5,119 nucleotides of DNA from Deltaproteobacteria bacterium (GTDB taxonomy: Bacteria > Desulfobacterota > Desulfobacteria > Desulfobacterales > SG8-13). This document shows, piece by piece, positions 1-4,571 of this stretch. The stretch's first letter is position 1. Each line of letters opens with the position of its first letter. A program made the position numbers and the translations under genes. The DNA lies in assembly GCA_030670715.1 (NCBI GenBank), contig DAOVBC010000203.1:1-5119 (forward strand), in the 5' to 3' direction. The notes under the pieces are model-generated. The model worked only from the letters and a program-made list of their open reading frames with translations. It was not told where the DNA came from and searched no databases.

Positions 1-184
1 CTTCCGCGTGTTCTTCTGCGTTGTTACCGGCTTCGGTGGCGGCAACCCGGATCGGGGATTTTTGGTCCGCAACATGGTCGGATTGGTGATCCGAAACCGC
101 ACTATGATCAGACGCCCATGCCGAAATCGAAAGTGCAAAGAATGCCAGTATACAAATGGTTACCTGCTTCAAATTCAACCTCAT
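1..184 (-). CDS. N-terminal part of a secreted or periplasmic protein of unknown function (runs off left edge)
   Basis: Reading leftward from the ATG at 184-182 there are 61 codons without a stop up to the window edge, so only the N-terminus is visible. The first 24 residues form a typical Sec signal peptide: MRLNLK with two basic residues, a hydrophobic stretch (VTICILAFFALSI), then a SAWA-S cleavage site after about residue 24. The mature start is hydrophilic and fairly rich in His, Asp and Gln (SDHSAVSDHQSDHVADQ), followed by an acidic stretch ending EEHAE. A ribosome-binding site GAGGAA lies at 198-193, 8 nt before the ATG. The gene is divergent from panC. I do not recognise the family; the His-rich segment could bind metal, but that is a guess. 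The mature region could belong to a soluble periplasmic protein or to a membrane protein whose first segment is cleaved. Existence of the gene is fairly sure because signal peptide, RBS and open frame agree. Confidence 0.66.
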   Translation of the reverse strand, partial: MRLNLKQVTICILAFFALSISAWASDHSAVSDHQSDHVADQKSPIRVAATEAGNNAEEHAE

Positions 185-221
185 CTGTCTCGTTCCTCGC
201 TGTAGACTGTCTCCGGGCTAT

Positions 222-274
222 AGTGGTTGTCAAAAAAACGTTCCGATCTTTCAACGTTTTTTTCTACAACCACT
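222..274. repeat. 53-bp two-segment inverted repeat
   Basis: The outer arms AGTGGTTGT (222-230) and ACAACCACT (266-274) are exact 9-bp complements. The inner arms AAAAAAACGTT (232-242) and AACGTTTTTTT (253-263) are exact 11-bp complements. They are separated by 1 nt on the left and 2 nt on the right, with a 10-nt loop (243-252). The RNA from either strand would form a hairpin with about 20 pairs. The A/T runs resemble a terminator U-tract, but both flanking genes point away from here, so a terminator is not expected. A short mobile or repeat-derived palindrome is one alternative, and a regulatory leader of the leftward gene (RBS at 198-193) is another. Confidence 0.75.
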
Positions 275-322
275 TATACCGCAATTCCGTATTTCGGAAC
301 ATAATTATGGAAAGCGGTATAA
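274..322. repeat. Nested inverted repeat TTATACCGC / GCGGTATAA
   Basis: TTATACCGC (274-282) and GCGGTATAA (314-322) are exact 9-bp complements. Inside them is a second small hairpin, TTCCG (285-289), loop TATTT, CGGAA (295-299). The left arm shares its first base with the end of the preceding 222-274 palindrome, so the two structures abut. The right arm contains TATAAT at 318-323, which could act as a -10 box for rightward transcription, but no good -35 box is seen 16-18 bp before it. Function is unknown. Paired 9-bp arms 31 bp apart could be a divided operator or part of a repeat element. Confidence 0.55.
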
Positions 323-414
323 TTTACTAAATCTTTTCCATACAATAAAAATTGAACTGCCGACAACAAGAAAATGAGATTCATTTGCTGAAATCTATTT
401 TAATCTAATAAACC

Positions 415-440
415 GGGGCTTCGGCAACGGCCCCTCTATT
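415..440 (+). terminator. Candidate weak hairpin terminator
   Basis: GGGGC (415-419) pairs exactly with GCCCC (430-434) around the loop TTCGGCAACG, followed by TCTATTT. The GC-only stem followed by a pyrimidine-rich tail is terminator-like on the + strand. The stem is short and the T-run is broken, and no rightward gene lies upstream within the window. It could end a short unannotated transcript or act as an attenuator before panC. This is an inference from shape only. Confidence 0.3.
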
Positions 441-448
441 TCCTGTAA

Positions 449-520
449 CCTGTTCCGGGTGGTGCGTGTTCACGGGGTGCGTTTCCCCGTGAACACGTAC
501 CCCGGGTGATACGGAATAGG
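449..520. repeat. Long imperfect hairpin with 13-bp perfect stem
   Basis: CGTGTTCACGGGG (465-477) and CCCCGTGAACACG (485-497) are exact 13-bp complements around the 7-nt loop TGCGTTT. The stem extends outward with GGTG/TACC (461-464 with 498-501, one G-U pair). After an asymmetric internal loop, a second stem CCTGTTCCG/CGGAATAGG (449-457 with 512-520) forms, again with one G-U pair. No T-run follows, so it is not a standard terminator. I do not recognise it as a SAM or SAH riboswitch. It could be a structured RNA leader, a protein-binding site or an immobile repeat copy. Confidence 0.7.
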
Positions 521-548
521 ACTTATTGCCAATTAGATCGAACTTTCA

Positions 549-597
549 TTGACAATGGGAAAATAATTAATTATTTTTAAAAGTTTAATACTATAAT
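549..597 (+). promoter_or_regulatory. Candidate promoter zone for panC-metK-ahcY with an 18-bp AT palindrome
   Basis: A perfect TTGACA lies at 549-554 and a perfect TATAAT at 592-597, but they are 37 bp apart and so cannot belong to one sigma-70 promoter. TTGACA pairs with the weaker TATTTT at 572-577 (17-bp spacing). TATAAT at 592-597 has no good -35 box. Between them is the perfect 18-bp palindrome AAAATAATTAATTATTTT (560-577), which overlaps the TATTTT box and is therefore placed where a repressor could block initiation. The segment is much more AT-rich than the coding regions. It is the best candidate promoter upstream of the operon, with transcription probably starting between about 584 and 605. 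Confidence 0.45.
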
Positions 598-624
598 CCG
601 ATCAACCCGGAACCAAAACCAAAA

Positions 625-649
625 ATTGTAATTAAAGGGGGGTTACAAT
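625..649 (+). promoter_or_regulatory. panC ribosome-binding site inside a small hairpin loop
   Basis: ATTGTAA (625-631) and TTACAAT (643-649) are exact 7-bp complements. The 11-nt loop between them, TTAAAGGGGGG, contains the ribosome-binding sequence AAAGGGG (634-640). The 3' arm overlaps the first two bases of the proposed AUC start codon (648-650). The site lies 7 nt before that codon, the same spacing as AAAGGAG in front of metK and ahcY. The stem is AT-rich and weak, so it may only tune initiation. A regulatory role is inferred. Confidence 0.45.
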
Positions 650-1499
650 CAAGGTCGTTCGTACAGTCAAAGAAATGCAGCTCCAGGCTGAAGTGCTGCG
701 CCGCGACGGCAGGCGCATTGCTTTTGTACCGACCATGGGGTTTTTCCACGAGGGGCACCTTTCCCTGATGCGCATCGGGCGCCGGGAGGCTGATGTGCTT
801 GTAGTGAGCATATTTGTTAATCCCGCGCAATTCGGTCCCGAAGAAGATTTTGATACGTATCCCCGCAGCTTTGAAAAAGATCTTGAACTTTCTCGCAGGG
901 AAGGCGTGGATCTGGCATTCACACCGGATAAGCCGCAACTTTATCCGGATGGCTATCAGACTTACGTAAATCTTGAAAATCTGCCGAACCATCTATGCGG
1001 GCTTTCACGGCCGGTGTTTTTTACCGGAGTGGCCACAGTGGTTGCCAAGCTTTTTAATATCGTCAGACCGCACATTGCCGTATTTGGCGAAAAGGATTAT
1101 CAGCAGCTCCTGGTTATCCGTCGGATGGTTCAGGATCTGGATTTTGACATTGAAATCATCGGCGCTCCGATTGTCAGAGAACCCGATGGTCTGGCAATGA
1201 GTTCGCGCAATAATTACCTGACAGCGCAGCAACGACCCGCCGCGCTGTCACTTTACAAATCACTGAATAGGGCCAGGGCTCTGGTGGAAAGCGGTATCCA
1301 TGATTCGGTCCGGATCCTGAAAGAAGTCGAAAGGATCATACTGGCGTATCCCGACACCGAAATCGACTATCTGGCGCTATGTGATCTTAAATCCCTTGAA
1401 GATGTCAAAAATATCGACAGGCCGGTTCTTATGGCATTAGCTGTCAAGGTTGGAAGCACTCGCCTGATCGATAACATGGTACTTGACCCGAAGTGCTAA
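648..1499 (+). CDS. panC: Pantothenate synthetase (pantoate--beta-alanine ligase)
   Basis: This cytosolic enzyme (EC 6.3.2.1) joins pantoate and beta-alanine using ATP, through a pantoyl-adenylate, to make pantothenate for coenzyme A. Numbering from 648, the nucleotide-binding signature PTMGFFHEGH lies at residues 28-37 with the HxGH motif at 34-37. VSIFVNPAQF is at 53-62, the FGEKDYQQ motif at 146-153, and the KMSKS-like MSSRN at 184-188; the end is RLIDNMVLD. The start needs care. The first ATG (675) has no good ribosome-binding site and would remove residues IKVVRTVKE, which match the usual PanC N-terminus. Between the in-frame stop at 633-635 and that ATG there is no ATG, GTG or TTG. AUC at 648 gives 283 residues, the family's normal length, with AAAGGGG 7 nt upstream. 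A conservative annotation would start at 675 (274 residues). The stretch SRPVFFTGV at 120-128 departs from the usual SRPGHFxGV. First gene of a likely operon; metK follows after 28 nt. Confidence 0.95.
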   Translation: MKVVRTVKEMQLQAEVLRRDGRRIAFVPTMGFFHEGHLSLMRIGRREADVLVVSIFVNPAQFGPEEDFDTYPRSFEKDLELSRREGVDLAFTPDKPQLYPDGYQTYVNLENLPNHLCGLSRPVFFTGVATVVAKLFNIVRPHIAVFGEKDYQQLLVIRRMVQDLDFDIEIIGAPIVREPDGLAMSSRNNYLTAQQRPAALSLYKSLNRARALVESGIHDSVRILKEVERIILAYPDTEIDYLALCDLKSLEDVKNIDRPVLMALAVKVGSTRLIDNMVLDPKC

Positions 1500-1513
1500 T
1501 ATATTCACGTACT

Positions 1514-1520
1514 AAAGGAG
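1514..1520 (+). promoter_or_regulatory. metK ribosome-binding site
   Basis: AAAGGAG ends 7 nt before the metK ATG at 1528. The same sequence and spacing precede ahcY (2700-2706, ATG at 2714). This shared pattern fixes both starts and serves as the local standard for judging the panC start. Confidence 0.9.
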
Positions 1521-1527
1521 ACGCTTT

Positions 1528-2697
1528 ATGAGCAATGAACAATTCTTTTTTACATCTGAATCCGTTACCGAAGGACACCCGGACAAGGTAGCCGACAGCA
1601 TATCCGACTCTATCCTCGATGCCATAATGGCCCAGGACAAAGGCTGCCGCGTGGCCTGTGAGACTCTGGTGACCACCGGCCTGGCGTTTATTTCAGGTGA
1701 AATCACTACAAATTGCTACGTTGACATGCCCAAGGTGGTCAGAGACACCATCCGGGATATCGGATATCATTCTTCACAGATGGGATTCGACTACCAGACC
1801 TGTTCGGTAATTACCAGCATCGACCGGCAATCACCGGATATCGCCCAGGGGGTCAACGTCGAGGACGGGCTTTTCAAAGAGCAGGGTGCCGGTGACCAGG
1901 GACTGATGTTCGGCTACGCCAGCGATGAAACAGCGGAATTGATGCCCATGCCGATTATGTATGCCCACAACCTGTGCCGTCGCCTGACCAAAGTTCGCAA
2001 AAACGGCTCCCTTGACTTTTTGCGGCCGGACGGTAAATCTCAGGTCACCATCGAATATGAAAACGGTACACCGAAACGCGTGGACACGGTGGTCATCGCG
2101 GCCCAGCACAAACCGGACGTCACCTATGAAGATCTCAGAGAGGCGATCATCGAGGAAGTGATCAAAAATGTGATTCCGCTGGATATGGTCGACGGTGATA
2201 CCCGCTACTTTATCAATGCCACCGGAAAATTCGTCATCGGTGGTCCCATGGGCGACTGCGGCTTAACCGGCCGCAAGATTATTGTCGACACCTACGGCGG
2301 GCAGGGAAGTCACGGCGGCGGGTGTTTTTCTGGCAAAGATCCGTCAAAAGTGGACCGTAGCGCCTCATACATGGCCAGACATATCGCTAAAAATGTTGTG
2401 GCCGCCGGTCTGGCCAAAAAATGTGAAATCCAGCTCGCCTATGCCATCGGTGTGGCGCAACCGGTATCTATTCTGGTCGATCTGATGGGCACCGGTGTCA
2501 TTCCGAAAAAAAGAGTCAAAGAAATTGTCAATGAAATTTTTGATTTGCGACCGGCGGCGATTATTGATTATCTTGACCTTCTGCGCCCTATTTATCGCAA
2601 AACAGCCGCCTACGGTCACTTTGGCCGCAACGAACCTGAATTTACCTGGGAGTTGACAAACCAGGCTGAAAAAATGCGTGAAATGGCCGGATTATAA
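1528..2697 (+). CDS. metK: S-adenosylmethionine synthetase (methionine adenosyltransferase)
   Basis: The cytosolic enzyme (EC 2.5.1.6) makes S-adenosylmethionine from methionine and ATP, releasing phosphate and diphosphate; known family members are Mg- and K-dependent oligomers. At 389 residues it has the family's usual length. Visible landmarks: FTSESVTEGHPDK at 8-20 (ATP-binding His17, metal-binding Asp19), the loop-region motif GAGDQGLMFGYA at 120-131, GGPMGDCGLTGRKIIVDTYGG at 238-258, the P-loop-like HGGGCFSGKDPSKVDRS at 262-278, YAIGVAQP at 305-312, DLRPAAII at 339-346 and the terminal AAYGHFGR at 360-367. No key residue appears missing. The start is fixed by AAAGGAG 7 nt upstream and by the N-terminus beginning just before the conserved FTSESV. 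It lies 28 nt after panC and 16 nt before ahcY, so co-transcription is very likely, and its product feeds the methylation cycle completed by ahcY. Codon use looks like that of its neighbours. Confidence 0.98.
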   Translation: MSNEQFFFTSESVTEGHPDKVADSISDSILDAIMAQDKGCRVACETLVTTGLAFISGEITTNCYVDMPKVVRDTIRDIGYHSSQMGFDYQTCSVITSIDRQSPDIAQGVNVEDGLFKEQGAGDQGLMFGYASDETAELMPMPIMYAHNLCRRLTKVRKNGSLDFLRPDGKSQVTIEYENGTPKRVDTVVIAAQHKPDVTYEDLREAIIEEVIKNVIPLDMVDGDTRYFINATGKFVIGGPMGDCGLTGRKIIVDTYGGQGSHGGGCFSGKDPSKVDRSASYMARHIAKNVVAAGLAKKCEIQLAYAIGVAQPVSILVDLMGTGVIPKKRVKEIVNEIFDLRPAAIIDYLDLLRPIYRKTAAYGHFGRNEPEFTWELTNQAEKMREMAGL

Positions 2698-2713
2698 ATA
2701 AAGGAGAAATCCC

Positions 2714-4165
2714 ATGTCCTTACCCCAGATAAAAGAAGTGAAAGGATTACTGCAGCTTGATCTTTCACTCCCTTACAAAGTAGCCGATATTTCACAGGCA
2801 GATCTTGGCAATAAAGAAATGATGCTGTCGGAAAATGAAATGCCGGGATTGATGGCGGTGCGTGAGAGATACGGCTCCCGAAAGCCGCTGAAGGGAATGA
2901 AAATAACGGGAAGCCTGCATATGACCATCCAGACAGCCATGCTCATCGAAACACTGAAGGAACTCGGAGCGGACATTCGCTGGGCTTCGTGTAACATTTT
3001 CTCCACCCAGGACCACGCGGCGGCGGCCATCGCTAAAAACGGCTCGGCCGCGGTGTTTGCCTGGAAGGGGGAAACGCTGGAGGAATACTGGTGGTGTACC
3101 GAGCAGGCACTCACCTGGCCTGATGGCAGCGGTCCGAACTTGATTGTCGACGACGGCGGCGATGCCACGCTTTTTGTCCATGAAGGCGTAAACATTGAAA
3201 AGAACCCGGCGCTTCTGGATGAGGCTTATGAAGGCCGCGACATGCAGTGCCTGATCGAACGTCTGAAAAACGGCTATCAGCGGAGCCCGCAGCACTGGAC
3301 GGAGGTTGCAGCCAAGATTCGCGGGGTGTCCGAAGAGACGACCACCGGCGTTCACCGGCTGTATCACCTGGCCTCAAACGGAGAGTTGCTGTTTCCTGCC
3401 ATCAACGTCAACGATTCGGTCACCAAATCCAAATTTGACAATCTTTACGGCTGCCGTGAATCCCTGGCTGACGGTATCAAGCGGGCCACCGATACCATGA
3501 TTGCCGGAAAGATTATCGTGGTTTGCGGTTACGGAGACGTTGGCAAAGGGTGTGTCCAGTCGATGCGCGGATTCGGTGCACGGGTGCTTGTCACGGAAAT
3601 CGATCCTATCTGTGCACTTCAGGCAGCCATGGAGGGATTTGAAGTGACAACCTTGGAAGAAGCAGCGCCGCAGGGCGACATATTTGTGACAGCCACCGGA
3701 TGTATCGATGTGATTGCCGGCGTTCACATGGAACAAATGAAAGACGAAGCCGTTATCTGCAACATCGGCCACTTTGACAACGAAATCGAAATGACATACC
3801 TGGAAAATAATCCGGAATGCAAGAAATTGCCGATCAAACCACAGGTCGACAAATGGACACTTAAATCAGGCCGATCAGTGATTGTTCTGGCAGAGGGCAG
3901 GCTGGTTAATCTGGGTTGCGCCACCGGCCATGCCAGTTTTGTGATGAGCAACAGCTTTACCAACCAGTGCCTGGCCCAGATCAAACTGGCAACCGATGAT
4001 CTGGATCGGCAGGTGTACACCCTCCCCAAGGAACTGGATGAAGAAGTGGCGCGCCTGCACATCGGCAAACTGGGCGTGAAACTTACAACACTCTCACAGC
4101 AGCAGGCGGATTATCTGGGAGTCCCGGTGGAAGGACCGTTTAAGCCGGATTATTACAAGTACTAA
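2714..4165 (+). CDS. ahcY: Adenosylhomocysteinase (S-adenosylhomocysteine hydrolase)
   Basis: The cytosolic NAD-dependent enzyme (EC 3.13.2.1, formerly 3.3.1.1) splits S-adenosylhomocysteine, the inhibitory by-product of methylation, into homocysteine and adenosine. Landmarks: NIFSTQDHAAAAIA at 94-107, an extended segment EEYWWCTEQALTW at 123-135, DDGGDATL at 146-153, EETTTGVHRL at 207-216, the catalytic Lys/Asp pair in SVTKSKFDN (K238, D242), YGCRES at 245-250, the NAD-binding CGYGDVGKG at 271-279, NIGHFDNEIEM at 350-360 and LVNLGCATGHASFVMSNSF at 397-415. The C-terminus GPFKPDYYKY carries the conserved Lys-Tyr tail that reaches the neighbouring subunit's NAD in known structures. At 483 residues it is of the long bacterial type with an internal insert, longer than the roughly 430-residue animal enzyme. 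AAAGGAG stands 7 nt before the ATG, only 16 nt after metK. With AhcY present, S-adenosylhomocysteine can be recycled in one step without the Pfs/LuxS route. It is the last gene of the likely operon. Confidence 0.98.
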   Translation: MSLPQIKEVKGLLQLDLSLPYKVADISQADLGNKEMMLSENEMPGLMAVRERYGSRKPLKGMKITGSLHMTIQTAMLIETLKELGADIRWASCNIFSTQDHAAAAIAKNGSAAVFAWKGETLEEYWWCTEQALTWPDGSGPNLIVDDGGDATLFVHEGVNIEKNPALLDEAYEGRDMQCLIERLKNGYQRSPQHWTEVAAKIRGVSEETTTGVHRLYHLASNGELLFPAINVNDSVTKSKFDNLYGCRESLADGIKRATDTMIAGKIIVVCGYGDVGKGCVQSMRGFGARVLVTEIDPICALQAAMEGFEVTTLEEAAPQGDIFVTATGCIDVIAGVHMEQMKDEAVICNIGHFDNEIEMTYLENNPECKKLPIKPQVDKWTLKSGRSVIVLAEGRLVNLGCATGHASFVMSNSFTNQCLAQIKLATDDLDRQVYTLPKELDEEVARLHIGKLGVKLTTLSQQQADYLGVPVEGPFKPDYYKY

Positions 4166-4206
4166 GGCAGGGACGCACTTACTAAAAGAGCAGATTAGTC
4201 TGTTGA

Positions 4207-4220
4207 ATTAACCGGTTAAT
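4207..4220. repeat. 14-bp perfect palindrome downstream of ahcY
   Basis: ATTAACCGGTTAAT is a perfect palindrome without a loop, 41 nt after the ahcY stop and 4 nt before the first heptamer repeat. It is long enough to bind a dimeric protein but has no loop or T-run and so is not a terminator. It may mark the border of the repeat element that follows. Function unknown. Confidence 0.5.
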
Positions 4221-4224
4221 AATC

Positions 4225-4266
4225 GATACGAGATATTGGATACTGGATTCTCGATACTGGATAATA
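4225..4266 (+). repeat. Six tandem degenerate heptamers GATACTG, rightward
   Basis: Read in steps of 7 from 4225 the units are GATACGA, GATATTG, GATACTG, GATTCTC, GATACTG and GATAATA. GAT is invariant in all six and the last four bases vary around ACTG. The exact 7-bp phase over 42 bp rules out chance similarity. Confidence 0.85.
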
Positions 4267-4286
4267 AAATCGTGTTACGATTTTAT
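4264..4286. repeat. 10-bp perfect hairpin ATAAAATCGT / ACGATTTTAT
   Basis: ATAAAATCGT (4264-4273) and ACGATTTTAT (4277-4286) are exact complements around the 3-nt loop GTT. The stem overlaps the last heptamer by three bases. The hairpin is AT-rich and lacks a following T-run. Confidence 0.7.
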
Positions 4287-4291
4287 GAAAC

Positions 4292-4304
4292 GCGGCTACG
4301 CCGC
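4292..4304. terminator. Short GC hairpin, possible ahcY-side terminator
   Basis: GCGGC (4292-4296), loop TAC, GCCGC (4300-4304), with AAAC before and, after TCA, GTTTT (4308-4312). The shape approaches a bidirectional terminator (A-run, GC stem, T-run) between convergent genes, but the T-run starts 4 nt late and is only 4 long. It is equally explained as part of the repeat core. Confidence 0.3.
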
Positions 4305-4333
4305 TCAGTTTTCCGAAAGGCTAAAATTCCTAT

Positions 4334-4380
4334 CCCCGTAGCAAGACTTGTCGACGAGCTCAAGTCGAGTCGCTACGGGG
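4334..4380. repeat. Nested inverted repeat CCCCGTAGC / GCTACGGGG
   Basis: CCCCGTAGC (4334-4342) and GCTACGGGG (4372-4380) are exact 9-bp complements. Inside them GACTTG (4345-4350) pairs with CAAGTC (4361-4366). Outside, AATTC on the left (4325-4329) and AATT on the right (4381-4384) continue the symmetry after a short left-side insertion. It is the centre of the composite repeat, and an RNA copy would fold into a two-tier hairpin. Confidence 0.7.
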
Positions 4381-4406
4381 AATTCAAATTTAAAAAGGAT
4401 TCATTC

Positions 4407-4441
4407 CTTGATCCGGCATCCTGCATCCAGAATCCGGTATC
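4407..4441 (-). repeat. Five tandem degenerate heptamers, leftward
   Basis: On the minus strand from 4441 the units are GATACCG, GATTCTG, GATGCAG, GATGCCG and GATCAAG, exactly in phase. GAT is again invariant. The array faces the six-unit rightward array at 4225-4266. Confidence 0.8.
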
Positions 4442-4496
4442 ATTATAGCACCAACCCGAAATTAGGCACCCGTAAAACCAGATCGACCCCATGACC

Positions 4497-4517
4497 CAGT
4501 TTCAAGTATCCAGTATC
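4497..4517 (-). repeat. Three heptamers, leftward, separate from the main element
   Basis: On the minus strand from 4517 the units are GATACTG, GATACTT and GAAACTG. They have the same period and consensus as the main arrays and lie 55 bp beyond the end of the five-unit array. They may be the worn end of a second or larger element. Confidence 0.6.
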
Positions 4518-4571
4518 TTTTCCACAATGCTCCAAATCGCCATTGAGAAAATGGAGTCTCGCGTTTGGAAC

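Larger units (their letters stand above)
4225..4441. repeat. Composite repeat: facing heptamer arrays around a hairpin-rich core (possible MITE-like element)
   Basis: A rightward array of six heptamers (4225-4266) and a leftward array of five (4407-4441) act as degenerate inverted ends about 35-42 bp long. On their respective strands the best alignment, GATACTGGATTCTCGATAC against GATACCGGATTCTGGATGC, agrees at 16 of 19 positions. The 140-bp core holds three further inverted repeats (4264-4286, 4292-4304, 4334-4380). No transposase is present and the unit carries no credible gene, so if mobile it would depend on factors encoded elsewhere. I associate such GATACTGGAT arrays with Desulfobacterales genomes from memory; this could not be searched. 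A structured 3' end of the ahcY transcript is another possibility. Confidence 0.6.

Noticed and set aside
205..233. Promoter for the leftward gene with TTGACA on the minus strand (233-228)
   Set aside because: No acceptable -10 box lies 16-18 bp downstream, and the hexamer is part of the 222-274 inverted repeat.
8..377. Three overlapping short rightward reading frames at the left end
   Set aside because: Two lie mostly opposite the leftward secreted-protein gene and the third runs through the palindromes; none has a ribosome-binding site or protein-like composition.
400..647. SAM or SAH riboswitch in front of the operon
   Set aside because: The hairpins at 415-434 and 449-520 do not show the multi-helix junction or conserved cores of the SAM or SAH classes I know; kept only as an unknown structure.
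591..992. 133-codon leftward frame across the panC start
   Set aside because: It is antisense to confident panC coding sequence and has no family resemblance.
2792..3367. 191-codon leftward frame inside ahcY
   Set aside because: It is a shadow of ahcY codon bias; the sense strand carries all conserved AhcY motifs.
4168..4184. GCAGGGACGCACTTACT as half of a REP-type palindrome linked to an IS200-like transposase
   Set aside because: Only a loose memory match; there is no complementary arm nearby and no transposase in the window.
4236..4448. 70-codon rightward reading frame after ahcY
   Set aside because: It lies wholly inside the heptamer and hairpin repeat; its protein simply translates the repeats, and there is no ribosome-binding site.
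4225..4517. CRISPR array
   Set aside because: The repeats are 7 bp, directly adjacent without spacers, degenerate and in both orientations; no cas gene is present.
4540..4554. Hairpin CCATT/AATGG as terminator of the right-hand gene
   Set aside because: The stem has only five pairs, mostly A-T, and no T-run follows on the minus strand.
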